DNA of 64,000 nucleotides from Asterias amurensis. Taxonomy: Eukaryota; Echinodermata; Asteroidea; Forcipulatida; Asteriidae. Position numbers and translations under genes: made by a program. This document shows positions 23,101 through 38,100 of the stretch, piece after piece (position 1 is the first letter of the stretch; each line of letters opens with the position of its first letter). Below the pieces are notes generated by a model. It was not told the DNA's origin. It made no database searches and worked only from the letters and a program-made list of their open reading frames with translations. Where the stretch lies: positions 16,350,181-16,414,180 of the forward strand of contig NC_092657.1 of the NCBI RefSeq assembly GCF_032118995.1, read 5' to 3'.

Positions 23101-26100
23101 TATATCAATATACATGTTAATAGAACGTAAACAAAGTGATAAAAGAGTTTAAGAAATTGGGGGCACAGCCAAGTGGAAATTTTCTCTTTTTCAGAAAAGA
23201 CAACACAACAGGTACATGTAGGTTTTGTTTACTAAAATGTTACGTGAATCACCAATTAAAAGCAGACCCAAGTTTTCCTAAATCAAACTTGGGTCGGTTG
23301 GATTTTGTTTTCTCACAAAACTACGGAAAATACTAAGTATACAATATTTAATAAACATGGTGTACATGTACCTTTAAGAAAGAAAATTATAACTTTTCAA
23401 CGGTTCTTACGATTCACAAGCTTCTTTAGCGTTCCAGGAAGGAATAGCGCCCTCCCGGTCAGCTGACTGTTCCATCTGGCTGCCTCGTCAGCTGCTAACG
23501 TCACAAACAGCGGGGAGGCGTTCTCCTCGCATGCTTTCATAACGGCTGACCGTTGCTCCGACGTCAGGCGGCGATTCTTGAGGGCAAGGCGGTGACTGAG
23601 AATGAATGACGTGTCGGTCGGACTGAGGTTTGGAATTGGGAGGAGATTCGACTCTGGGAGTACTTTCTAAAAATATGACAATCAAAAATATCATTGTCAC
23701 AATGAAATCATGACTTAATATTCAATTAAATTCTATTCAATATGACGTTTATTCTACACCCTTTTTGGAAAAGATTTCAATATGGGAAATGACCAGTACA
23801 TCTAGAAAGTAACAAAATGAAAATTATTATATTGTTAAAGCCATTGGACCCTTTCGGTACAGAAAAAACAAAAAAAGTTCACAGATTTACAAATAATTTA
23901 CAGGGTTTACAGAAGGTAATGGTGAAAGACGTCTCTTAAAATATTATTCTATGAAATGCTTTACTTTTTGAGAAAACGGTAAAACAATATAAATTCTCGT
24001 TAGCGAAAATTACGGATTTATTTTAAACACATGTCATGACGCGGCGAAACGCGCGGAAACAAGAGTGGGTTTTCCCGTTTTTTTCTCCCGACTCCGATGA
24101 CCGATTGAGCCTAAATTTTCACGGGTTTGTTGTTTTATATATAAGTTGTGATACACGAAGTGTGGGACTTGGACAATACTGTTTACCGAAAGTGTATAAT
24201 GGCTTTAACGGAAGACGTTGACTTGGATCGGACGAGTTGGTTTTATAAAAAGCGTTTGTTGTACGTTGTGATTATTTTCAATTACTTTTGTAGCTTTCTT
24301 TTCCTGTCAGACAACAGTACAGTTGAGAAAACTTGTGTGCACAACGTTCACTTCATATGCAAACAATGTTTTCAAACCTGTTTGATCCCCCTCATGTTTC
24401 CAACCTGAAAATTTGAATTTGGTGACGCACACAAAAACAACTATGAAAATCATTCAAAAGATATCTTCACCCTCTACAAAATAAACTCAACTTGTACCAC
24501 AAGAAAATAATCACACCGACATTTATCCGATGATTTCTGGGTGCGACTAAAAATCGATTCGAATTTTCATGGCGCAGTTAGGAGTGACTGACGTTATGTT
24601 TATTATTGCGTGCTAAAGGGTTAAGCATACGTACATGAAATTGTATAAACAAAAATTAAATGAACTCTGACCTTTAAGACTTTGAAGCACTCATGTTGTT
24701 CCTCTTCAATGGTCACCGTGGAAACCACCAGATGTACGTGTTCAGGGAGATTCTTAGGTAGCCACATGAGATTGCGAGCGTTGTTCTCATCGGAGAGCTG
24801 ATCGAGGGCATCGAGGAAGATAACGAGGGGACGTTGAGATGAGGCCGCGCGGAAACGATTCTCGAGATCATTCATCAGACCGAAATAATCCTGAAAATGC
24901 AGAAAATTTCCCTTCAATTTAAACTCATCGATAAGAAAAATTATATAATAATGTGCAGCTGGGTGCAAAGATCTTTAAAGGGAAGGTACACGTTTGGTAG
25001 TTACTCAAAACAAATATTAACTTAAAACTGACTTGGTAACGAGCATTAAAGAGCTGTTGATAGTTTAGAAACATTGTGGGAAATGACTCCCTCTGAAGTT
25101 ACTTAGTTTTTGAGAAAGAGGTAATTTCTCACAGAAGTCTTTTATTCTTATCTGAAAGCACACAAATTCGTCCGACAATGGTGTTTTTTCTTTCATCACT
25201 TCCTCACAAGATCGATGACCAATTGAGCCCAAACTTTCATAGGCTTATTATTGTATGCTTATGATGGGATACACCAAGTAAGAAGACTGGTCTTTGACAA
25301 TTACCGAAGGTGTACCTTCCCTTTACAAGAACTTCTGATGAGATATTTTAGGTAACATCCACTTCAAGGTGGGGGCTATACTTATTAACTGATTTGGGCT
25401 ATCAACTTTCAACAGACTGAAAAACCTGGGGCTGAAAAACCCCATTCACAGTCTGTCATCAACAAACAAACTTGAACCAAATTTTGATTTTACCCCTTTG
25501 TGGTTTAACCCTTAATGCCATTGGACACTTTTGGTACAGAAAAAAAAAAGGGTTACAGATTTACAAATAATTTATGGGGTTTACAGAAGGTAATGGTGAA
25601 AGACATCTCTTGAAATATTATTCCAAGAAATGCTTTACTTTTTGAGAAAACATTAAAACAATATCAATTCTGGATATCGCGAACTACGGATTTATTTTAA
25701 ATACAATATGTCGTAAGGCGAAATGCGCGGAAACAAAGGTGGGTTTTCTCGTTATTTTCTCCTGACTCCGATGACCGATTGAGCCTAAATTTTCACAGGT
25801 TTGCTATTTTATCAAGTTGTGACACATGAAGTGTGGGCCTTGGACAATACTGTTTACCAAAAGTGTCCAATGGCTTCAAAGGCATTGGACACTATTGGTA
25901 ATGACTCAAAATATTTATTAGCATAAAACCTTACTTGGTATTGAGTAATGGGGTGAGGTTGATAGTATAAAACATTGTGAGAAACGACTCCCTCTGAAGT
26001 AGCGTAGTTTTTGAGAAAGAAGTAATTTTCAACAAATTTGATTTCGGGACCGCAGATTTAGAATTTGAGGTCTCGAAATCAAGCATCTGAAAGCACACAA

Positions 26101-29100
26101 CTTTGTGTGACAAGAGTGTTTTTTTTCAAATTTTCACAGGTTTGTTATGTTATGCATATGTAGAGATACACCAAGTGAGAAGACTGGTCTTTGACAACTA
26201 CCAATAGTGTCCACTGCCTTTAAACCGATGTGTAAAAGAATAAAAACATGTTACTACAACAAAGTGGATCTGAAATAAAGACACGGCTCTAGAATTGCAA
26301 AGGTCATGGGTTTGAATCCCACCCGCTTGAATAAGTGATTTTTTTCACAGAACTCAGAAAAGTATACATACAGTGTAAACACACATCGGTTTATAAGGGT
26401 AAAACCAAAATTAATATGTCAATAAAATAGTTTAAAATACCTCTGGTATGGACGAGGAATCCTGTCCGTAAATATGACAAATCTGTCGACAAATATCCGT
26501 CAAGATTTTCCTGATGTGATGAGAGTCCGATGTCAGACCAATGAAACGAACGATGACGGCCAACTCTTCACTGGGGGAACATACAGAGACAAATCATTAG
26601 CTCCATTAAAGATGGAAGCCAGAATAATACATCCTTTCATTTGTACCAACTCACACCTTTTATCTACATATAATTCCTTTTTGGGAGAGCATTTTATCCA
26701 ACCAGTTCTCTTCTTTATCTGTCTTGTATATACACGTTTCAGTGGTTTTTAATATTGCAGTAGCTGAAATTAATTGATCATTACCAGACAGCTTGATTAA
26801 AGAGGCCACAACAATATATCCATTTCCTCTTTACCAACTCACCTGTTATCTACATGTAAGTCCTTATCCAAACAGTGGACCCTCTACTTGTAAGTGGATC
26901 AAGAACAAACCAATTTTTGAGCGACCTCAAAAAACGCTACTACCTTTAAAAAAATTTAATTTTCACAGGTTGGTTTTATTGTATATCTACATTTTCAAAG
27001 GGATTAATACAATCAAATAAAAAATTTAAAAAATGTATATTGTTTATTGTTTGCCTTTAAAAACAGTGGACACTATTGGTAATTGTCAAAGACCAGTCTT
27101 CTCACTTGGTGTATCTCAACATATGCATAAAATAACAAAACTGTGAAAATTTGAGCTCAATCGGTCGTCGAGTTTGCGAGATAATAATGAAAGAAAAAAC
27201 ACCCTTGTCACACGAAGTTGTGTGCTCCTGAAGCTTGATTTCGTGACCTCAAATTCTATACTTGAGGTCTCGAAATCAAATTCGGGAAAAATTACTTCTT
27301 TCTCGAAAACTAAGTCACTTCAGAGGGAGCTGTTTCTCACAATGTTTTATACCATCAACCTCTCCCAATTACTCGTAATCAAGAAAGGTTTTATGATGAT
27401 AATTATTTTGAGTAATTGCCAATGGTGTCCACTGCCTTTAATAATAATTATCTCTTTTGAGAAAAATGTTGGTTCTGAGAAGAACCAGCTCTAGAGACAC
27501 AGAATGGCCTAAACATTTCATACAGTGTGCTCAGCTGGTCTTCAGGAAAGCTTCAAACCTTACTCTCCGTGCTGATTGTGGTTTACACCTCATACCTTTT
27601 CATCCAACCCCTGACAAGTTCAGCTGCTTTGGCAACAATTGATGTCTTTCCACTTCCCGATGGCCCGTGGATGGCAAGCGGATGTTTGGCATCGCTCCTG
27701 ATGTACCGTTTGATGCTCAGGAGAGTATCTGAACACCCGTGGAAAGATTTGACGCTGAAAAATTAAGAAGAAGAAAAAAATACACATTTTATAAGGCCTT
27801 TATAAAAACTTTCCCCGCACAACTTGTGGAAGGGTTTTTCCCAAAACCATTTGGGAACAACTGCTGGCTCCCAGTAGATAGCAAATCTAAGTGCGTGCGG
27901 TTTTACCAACATTAAACAAAATGGCCCATAGAACTTTCCTGAAAACTCTTCCTGGAGTTTATACAGAATGCACAATATTTTGTTGAGGGATAAAAAATTG
28001 GTGACGGGAAAACTTTTCCGCAAGTTACCCGAGAAAAGTTTAGATAAAGTGCCTATTACACCAGTATACTTTTCCCACACAGTGCATGGGCACTAACACT
28101 TACACTTTTGGTTTGCAAAATGAGGGAATATCATGCTGTTTTTTTATGCGGCTAGTGGATGCATAAATATTAAGAGAGGCGTATCTAGGGTCTGTACCCA
28201 TCATGAATATAATTAGCATATTTTATAGAAGGGGAACTGACATGGTTAAGGAATGAAACAAATGGGGAATGAACAAGTGGAATGAGCATAAAATTTGCCA
28301 ATCATGACACTTCAATTATTATCTTCCAATATGCGCTAATCCACCAATCAGATGCTCGAACTGGAGGGGGGATAAACACATGTATACTACTTCCTCTGTT
28401 TTTATTGCACAGTGCGTATTGTGAGTGCTACTACTTCCTCTGTGCGTATTGTGAGTGCTACTACTTCCTCTGTGCGTATTGTGAGTGCTACTACTTCCTC
28501 TGTGCGTATTGTGAGTGCTACTACTTCCTCTGTGCGTATTGTGAGTGCTACTACTTCCTCTGTGCGTATTGTGAGTGCTACTACTTCCTCTGTGCGTATT
28601 GTGAGTGCTACTACTTCCTCTGTGCGTATTGTGAGTGCTACTACTTCCTCTGTGCGTATTGTGAGTGCTACTACTTCCTCTGTGCGTATTGTGAGTGCTA
28701 CTACTTCCTCTGTGCGTAGTGTGAGTGCTACTACTTCCTCTGTGCGTATTGTGAGTGCTACTACTTCCTCTGTGCGTATTGTGAGTGCTACTACTTCCTC
28801 TGTGCGTATTGTGAGTGCTACTACTTCCTCTGTGCGTATTGTGAGTGCTACTACTTCCTCTGTGCGTATTGTGAGTGCTACTACTTCCTCTGTGCGTATT
28901 GTGAGTGCTACTACTTCCTCTGTGCGTAGTGTGAGTGCTACTACTTCCTCTGTGCGTATTGTGAGTGCTACTACTTCCTCTGTGCGTATTGTGAGTGCTA
29001 CTACTTCCTCTGTGCGTATTGTGAGTGCTACTACTTCCTCTGTGCGTATTGTGAGTGCTACTACTTCCTCTGTGCGTAGTGTGAGTGCTACTACTTCCTC

Positions 29101-32100
29101 TGTGCGTATTGTGAGTGCTACTACTTCCTCTGTGCGTATTGTGAGTGCTACTACTTCCTCTGTGCGTATTGTGAGTGCTACTACTTCCTCTGTGCGTATT
29201 GTGAGTGCTACTACTTCCTCTGTGCGTATTGTGAGTGCTACTACTTCCTCTGTGCGTAATTGTGAGTGTCTATGCAGCAAGCTCCATATACCAACAGTGC
29301 AAAAATTTAATTCTAAACTTTGTGTGTGTGCATGCTATTCTGCACAAAATGTTGCTCAGAAATTTTATACTTTGCGCGTTGCACGTGAGACTGGAAGATA
29401 AATTCATTATAACATGTGCGCTCATCATGGAATACTAAAAAAAAAAAGCACTTCAGAAGTGCTATATTTTTCCGTATTCCATTCGCGCTTGTGTGACTTT
29501 TATTATTACTACTACATGTATTTGTTGCATTTTGCTGCCAGCATCAATGTCCAGCTATGGCAGAGGAAAGAACAGCTCAGAAAAGGACAGCCTGGGGAGC
29601 TGCAGTGTAATGTGGATCTCCTTTCTAGCTGAATAGGCAAGAGCATGCAGCCGACGCAGATGCTAAATGGCGTCGTCGTCATCATGAACTACCCCCTCTA
29701 CCATCTACACTGCCTCCCCTGTACCGGCCTTGGGGGTGTCAGCGTTGTGGCCGATGTGTGACGTCACGAATCAGAATTTTTTTTTTACATAAAAGCTTGT
29801 GGCCGGGGTCCTGCACCAGTCAACTGAATCAAATAACTTGACTATGATGTTGTCATTCTCGTTAGCGAGATTGTTGCAATATCAATTTCACAGTACATTA
29901 TACAATACCTACCAAGTTTGCACGAAATTCACATGGGGCGCAACGCACCAGTAGAAGGTGTTCTCTTCCGGCACGATGATTGACCTGTCGTTGACACTGG
30001 TGGCGCTATCTATCATGACCTTTAACGAGTCGTGGAACTCGTTAGCAAATTTATCGAGGTACTGAGAGTGTGAGCGACTGCTGGTTGGGTTGATGCCGTC
30101 TTTATGCCACTCTGTAGTGAACTCGTGGATGTCGGTGTACTTCAACTGTGTGCAAAATCATATAGAAGAATTCTTAGATGTACATGTGCCTTCGCAAATT
30201 GTGGTAATAGACCTTTTCGCAAATACCGGGGCGCGCGCGTAAAGCTTGGAACTAGGTGCATTGTGGTCTTGCTGGTATCCAAATTAGATCCATATCTATC
30301 CCACAATGCACCTCATTCAACAGTCTGCGCTTGCGCATTGGTATTTGCGATAAAGTCTATTGTGGTATAACACCAGCGTTCTCACTCAAAGGCGCAGACC
30401 AGTCTGCTCACTAAGTGTATCCCAACAAATGCATAAAACAACAAACCTGTGAACATTTTCCCTTATAATTGGTCATTGAAGTTGCCAGAGAATAATGAAA
30501 GACAAAATGCCCTTGTTGCACAACTGTGTGCTTTCAGATGTATAATTTTAATGAAAAATTCCCGCTTTATCAAAAACTGCATTACTTCATAGGGAGACAT
30601 TTCTCACAATTTTGTAAACTATCAACAGCTCCCCATTACTCAATACCAAGTAAGTTTTGATGCTAACAGTTATTTTGAGTATACACCAACAGTGTCCAGT
30701 GCCTTTAAAAGTAGTCTGCTGGTCAAATGCCAGTTGAAACACCTGAGATTAAGCGGTAGAGTTGAAGAAAAAGACCTGTTAACCAAGAACTACTTAAAGT
30801 TTTAACTCCGACAAGGAATTTTCGATCCAGTACCATGCGTCTGGACACACCTGGATGCACCACACATCTGGAACCCATTACCACTTACTCTTAGATCTTT
30901 TCTTTGTACAACAACATTCAAATCTCTTCTCAAAACTTATCTTATGTCACAGGTTTTCAGGGACTAATTTTGTTGTGTCTGTTTTCTTTCGTTTTGTTTT
31001 TTGGTTTTAACTGCGCCTTGAACACCTAGCGAGTGGATATGTGCGCGATACAGGTCGATATTATTTTTAGTACTATTGTTTCATGTAAAACGATATTTGA
31101 GCTGGTAATAACAATTTAATAATTGGTTTTCGCTTTATACACCCGTCAGGCGTCTCAAAGCGCTTTCAACACGAGTACCCCTGGTCACTGGTCACCATCT
31201 CAGCTCCATGGGGAGTACACAACTTTTTTCTCGTAAACATTTATTTGATTGTGGTTAGCAAAATGTTATGCTTAATGCTCTATGAAATTGGGCCTAGGGC
31301 TTCTACAACGTCGAAAAGATCAACAATTTGTTAACAATTATTTTGACAACACTGTGTTAAATGACAAGTTCCAGTAATTAATGTTTTCTATCTTCAAAGT
31401 GGTTGAATATAATACTGGGTTATTATTTATATCAAATTCCCCCCTTTGCATAGCCTTGCTCAAGGCAGTCGCATTATTCGCTCCGAAAAGACGCCGCTGT
31501 AAACCCACCCGTATACCCTGTTCGTGGTGTGTGCGATCACACCGCATGACCCACCCGTATACATGTACACACTGTCACATCGTACGAATACTGTTCACCA
31601 CGTCATCGCACCCGTACCACTAACCGCATGCGGAGGCCGTCAGGCCGACAGCCTTGTCAGGTCTGTATCTTCCGGGTTTAATGTGTTGTATTGAAAAAAT
31701 TCCACTAATGGAAAAAATTGGGGGGGCTCTCGGATATGCTAGTATGCAGCCCATGAATATGTATATCTTTCGTCAGACCTATCAGACAACACAGGATGTG
31801 AGGCAAATGAATTATTCATTTTGACGTCCAATCACGCACTTCCCTTATCACGACCTTTGGACCCTATCATGCTCGTGTGTGATGTAAACATGTCTCGTCT
31901 TTCGCGGGCATTATGGTAATGAGCTGACCGTGGGAACTGTTCGCTTATTATAGTAATGAGGTCAGTGGCTTCAACACAGACCCTACAAGGCTGTCGGCCT
32001 GGTGGCCTCCGCATGCGCATAGTGTACGGGGGTCGTTTCGTGCGATGTTACGCACAGTAAATACGGGTGGGTTTTTATACAGCGGCGGTCTTTTTTCGGT

Positions 32101-35100
32101 GTGAATAATTCGACTGCCTTGAGCAAGGCTACCATTTGCATTGTTCAAGTTTTTTTTTCTTCAAGAAAGTATGGAAAATAAATGTGAGTTTGTATTGAAA
32201 CTGAATTACCTTTTCTGTGATCTGAACTTCCCTAAGATCGTCAATTTTCTCCAAGGATGTCAGATCTACCTCCGGCCTCATTGGATGCAGATTGATGTAG
32301 TCTCTAGCGTTGTAGTCTTGAAGATGTAGATGAAGATCTGTGATGAATCTCTTGAAGGAGAGAACTTTACCGTGGACGTCTTGAGGAGAACCCAGGATGC
32401 CAGTCTCAACTTCTTTTTCTGTGACTGTTTATAAACGGAGTGTTTGCCATGTTTGGACAGAAAATACAAGCTGATGAATTTTTCTCTGTTGTACAGACAA
32501 AGGACATCATAATGTCTGTTGTAAGGCTCTTGTCCAGTCTGTTCTGGGTTGGCCAAACAGCCACTGGACACATTTTGTTATTGTCAAAGACCAGTATTCT
32601 CACTTGGTGTATCACAACTACATGTAGCATAATAATAATATTTGAGTTTATATTTGAGCGCTTTTTCACTCCCGAATGGGTGTCTCAAAGCGCTTATTAC
32701 CCCTGGTCACTGGGCCTTAATCCACTCCTTAAACCATCTCAGCTCCCTGGGGAGTATACAGCCTCATGCAACAAATGCGCTACTCGGCTAAATCAATCAC
32801 AAGAACCATCTCTGCCCTCACAGGTACCCATTTACCCCTGGATGGAGAGAAGGGATTAGAACCAGGATTTGAACCCACACTATGCTGAACAGAATCAGCA
32901 GAGCTTGAATTCGGTGCTCTTAACCGCTCGGCCACGACACCCCAAAAAAGAACAAATCTTTGAAAATTTTGACTCAATCGATCATCAAAGTTGCAAGAGA
33001 ATAGTACAAGAAAAAATCCACTTGTTGCACAAGTTTGTGTGCTTTCAGATGCATAATAAAAGTAGCACCCCCTTACAATGATCCCCTGGCTGCTGCTTCC
33101 CAAGTTATATCATAAAACCAGATTATAGATTATAGATTGAATGGCTTCTCACTTGCACCTCCGAAAAAAGATATTGACAAAACATGGAGACCACAAACAT
33201 AGGGCTTGAAAGCTTAGTTGGTGAGTGCCAGCACGTTAAGTGGGAGTTCACAGGTTTCCTGTAATGGTACTTTTCCATAACAACAAATTAGAGCTTGTGC
33301 CCAATACCCACAAGACACACTAAACTGACACTCCCAAAAAATTTGAGCTAAAGTACATGAATTAATACACAATGCTTTTCTCAATTTTGACTTGAGCGGC
33401 TTGCACCCACTACTTTACTTATCAGGCACTTTAAAATAATTTGAGGTAAGAAATAACATTTTCCAAATTTGTTGTTATGCTTGCGCCCATTACTCACCTG
33501 ATATATCTGATACACTTGGGCGATATTGTTTTATTTTATTCACGATGTATCGCCGACAATATATCGCGATATTCAATATAATTGCGATTAATTAAATTTG
33601 ACATCATCAGTCTTCAAACTCCCAGTGAAAGTTGTAGAAGAGACAGTCATAGCATACGAGAGGTGTTCTAATGACCTATTCTTCTGGTTTTACTCCAAAC
33701 CTACATGTATGGGGTGCAAGATGTCTCAGCTAGGAACTACATCGCGATATTGCGACACTTCATCGATATCGCGATAGGATATCGCGATATATCGATATTT
33801 CGATTAAAACCAAATCGGTCTGATATCAAAATCGTTTCCAAATTAGTATCGCGATATTCTATAATATCGTGGTATCGCCCAAGCTTAATATCTGACACTC
33901 CCAAATAATTTGAAACAATAAACCGTAACTTCTCAAAAAAAAATTTAACTTGTGCTCACTATTTACCAGGTACACACTCAACTACACTCCCAATTGAGCT
34001 GAAACACCAAACTTTTAACATGTTTAATAAAAATTTTGTTTTGAGTTTTGGGCCCACTACTCACCAGACATGCAATAATCTCTTCTCTGGTCCTCCTCCT
34101 TCATGTAACGATGCATGATCTTAAGGAGACGGATCTGTACAAAGAACCACTGGTTTCTTGCTCGTTGCTTCTTCTGTTTATCATTGCTCAGTACATCCTT
34201 GAACACGGAGCTATGGAACGAGAGGAGGAATATTTCAATTCTAATTCATAAATACCTCAGACAGTTATGCTATTCCTATTGGTGGATAGCACGGCACGTG
34301 GGAGTGTTTAAATTGTTGATAATGACCAGTGTTTATAACCTGTTGTCTGCGCTAGTCTTGATGCAAGACGTTTCGTGTTAAATTTTCACAGGTTTGTTAC
34401 TTTAAATATAAGTTGTGATACACGAAGTCTGGGCCTTCGACAATACTGTTTACCGAAAGTGTCCTATGGCTTTAGAGCAAAGGGTACAGTCATTTATTTT
34501 ATGACCGTCTTGAAGTAATATTCCTCTTTAAACTGTCTAGATTGTAAAAATGAGAGAAACGTGTAGGCAAGGAATTACAAAAAAATAAAGAGAATAACTT
34601 CATGGAAGCTGAAGGTAGGAACTGATATTCTTCTAAAACAGTCTAGATTTTAGGATTGAGGGAAAAATGCACCGAAAAAAAAAATCAAAGAGGTGCAGTG
34701 TGAGTAATAAAAATATTTTCAGTGGCGTGTTTACTCTACACATCTCAGCAAAACAAAAGTGTATGAGTATAAAAACCAGTAGAAGTCTGGTTTCACGTAC
34801 AAACTTGAGAGGAGCATGATCTTGATTTACCTGATATTCTGGAGTCTGTAGCAAGGAGCCAGACTATTCTCATCCAGTTGGTACCAGTTTCTCAACAGGG
34901 TAATCTCCGCATCGTATTCCTTCTCGGTTAGCTTTTCTTGCTCACCTTCGACATCGTACACCCCTCCACCTTCAATGGAATCTTCTCTGCATTGTTAAGA
35001 ACACAATCATACAAGGGTCATACTACTATTTCATTAAGGGGTAGGGGAGGAGGGTGATGGTGGCTCCTATGAAACTACCAAATTGGCACAGCCGACAGCA

Positions 35101-38100
35101 AACACCCCTCCACCTTTAATGGAATCTTCTCTATAGTGTAAGGAACACACCAGACATGAGTCATACCACTTTTTCATTTAGGGGGGTTGGAGTGGTATTT
35201 CTGGTGAAGACTAACCAGGAAAGTGCAAGTTTTAAACTTAATGTATAAACAAAATAATAATAAGGACTAAGAAGATCAAGTTTAAACCCCGAACACTGAA
35301 ACTAACAAACTCTTTTTTTGTTTCCTAAACAAAGTCCAGAGAATTGTAAAATGTAGATGTTTTTTTCCTCCCAAACTGCAAATTTTTGTTCAAATGATGC
35401 CAGAACCCGATAACATTTTGTGTGATAAAATGATGAAATAATGTTCAGTCCAATCCAAGAGAAATTAGAATTAAACTATTCTTAAAAGATATTTAAGAGA
35501 TTTAACAATTATTGATCGTGGCTAAGATGATACTTTCTTTAGCAAGCACTTTCTTACAAGCACCTTGTAAACCCGTATAAGTGCTACACAATTGGGTCTC
35601 AGAATCCATCATCGCAATAATCGCAATCTTTCTGAAAGTTTCTATATACTCAGCGCCTTGAGTACCTTGTTTGGTAGATACGTGAGCTATATAAGACTTC
35701 GATATTATTTCTCACCAGGTTGTGGCACCTTTATGACACTACTACAAAAAGTTGTGAATGTTAGTGGAGGTAAACACTGTGCTACAAAACAAAATGAGCT
35801 GTGGATTGTAAAATGTATATTAATATTATGGGTGCAGGAAAACCACATCATGTACCTGTGCAAACTGAAAGACAAAACAATGTTAAAGGCAGTGGTGGAC
35901 ACTATTGATAAATACCCAAAATAATTAACAGCATAAAACCTTACTTGGTAACGAGTAATGGGGAGAGGTTGATAGTATAAAAGTCTGACATAGCAACTTT
36001 AAGTTTGTTGCACCCAAGGTGGACAGTCTATTACTTTGACCTTTGACATAATTCTCAATTAAACATATTACTCACATAAATATCAGTAGGGTTGTAGGCC
36101 AGCTATGTAATGGTAAGCATGCAAATGAGATGGGCGGGGATAATAGTAAATGAGGTTAAAAAAGAATGAATGAAAAACAACAACCATGAATATAATTTGC
36201 ATAATTAAGAAACTTGGTATTAATGATATTAATATATGCTTTTTAGGTTTTAGTTTAAACCCAACACCTCCCGAAAAAATTACATGTACATTCAATATCA
36301 AAGGTATTCGACTGTACAAGAAAAAGAGGATGTTTCGACCTGGTCCAAAACAGGCATTAGGCCTACCGACTACTAAGCTTGGGCGATATCGATTTATTTT
36401 ATTCACGATATATCGCCGACAATATATCGCGATATTCGATATAATCGCGATTAATGAAATTTGACATCATCAGTCTTAAAACTCCAAGTGAAAGTTGTAG
36501 AATAGACAGTCATAGCATAAGAGAGGTGTTCTAATGACCTATTCTTCTGGTTTTACTCCAAACCTATGGGGTGCAAGATGTCTCAGCTAGCAAATACATC
36601 GCGATATATAATTGATATATCGATATTTTTTTAAACCAAATCCATCCGATATCGAAATCGTTTCCAAAATAATATCGCGATATTCGATAATATCGTGATA
36701 TCGCCCAAGCTTACCGACTACCAAAAACCAGTTGGTAGATAGAATTACTATCATCCCTTAATAAACATCATTTTACCATGTTATCTAAGTTAGTAAAAAG
36801 CTGGATTAAAAAAAAAGTACTTTTGTCTTTTTCTCTTAGTTCAACCCCAAATTAATGAAAAATATAACCAGTTACTTTCAACCATGGTTTAATCTACTTG
36901 GATTAAAGATAGTAATAGGCATAAACCAGATCAAAATCATCATTTACCGTCTCTTAACCTGGTCAGTAGCTCTAATCGCATTTACAACCAGGACCCCTCT
37001 CTCTTTGAAGTAAGTTGATGAACTGAAAAACATTTTCCAGCAAGCAGCAGTCAAAAAAAGACACACATGTATGTTAATATTAGTAAAATATTTAACTTCT
37101 GTAAGTTAAAGGCAGTCAACACTATTAGTAATTGTCAAAGACCAGTCTCCTCTCTTGGTGTATCTCAACATATTATGCACAAAATAACAAACCTGTTGAG
37201 CGCAATTATTGGTCGTCGAAGTTACAGAAAAATAAGGGAAGAAAAAACAACCTTGTCACACGAAGTTGTGTGCTTTTCGATGCTTGATTTAGAGGCCTCA
37301 ACTTCTAAATCTGAGGTCTCAAAATCAAATTTGTGAAAATTACTTCTTTCTCGAAAACTACATTACTACGAAGCTGTTTCTTACAATGTTTATGCTATCA
37401 ACCTCTCCCCAATGCTCGTCACCAAGTAAGGTTTTATGCTAATATTTATTTTGCGTAATTACCAACAGTGTCCACTGCCTTTAAAGGCACTGGACACGTT
37501 TGTTTGGTCTCAAAATATTAGCAGGATGACTACCTTGGTAGGCCTAACGCGCAGCGGAGAGCTTTAATAGTGTAAAACAATGCGAGAAACGACACCCTCT
37601 GAAGAAACGTAGTTTGAAACAACACCCTCTGAAGAATTGTGGTTTTAAACCACACTCTCTGAAGCAATGAACATAATTATATGTAGTTTTTGAGGAAGAG
37701 AGAAGTTCTCACTAAAATGTTTGAATCTGAGAAAGACCTGAAGCCTTTCTCAGGCACCTGAAAGCACACAAATTTGTGCCACAAGTGTGCTTATAAATCT
37801 TCTATTATTAATCTTCATTGACCGATACAGTAAAAAACTTCACAGATTCATTACTTTGTGCATATTATGTTGAGAAACACCAAGTGAAAAGAATACCGGC
37901 CTTTGACAATTACCAATAGTGTCCAGTGGCGTGCTTAGCAGTTACTTAATGAAGATTATAGTTGCAAATTGATGTACATGTATAACATGCACATGCAATA
38001 TTTAGTATGAAATGTTAAAAAAAAACATAGTTCAATACATCAAAAAATCACTGTACTCGACAAGCACAACTATAATATAGTTAGTTGTCATATTATGACA

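Noticed and set aside
22450..23115. Cys/Lys-rich 221-codon minus-strand ORF
   Set aside because: It runs through the TTTGCAC/TCTGCAT minisatellite and repeat arms, and is low-complexity.
28411..29265. CRISPR-like array
   Set aside because: Units are contiguous with no unique spacers, and the window is animal DNA.
28402..29401. Long repeat-protein genes on either strand
   Set aside because: The frames exist only because the 30-bp minisatellite unit is a multiple of three. No domain, splice or start context supports a gene.
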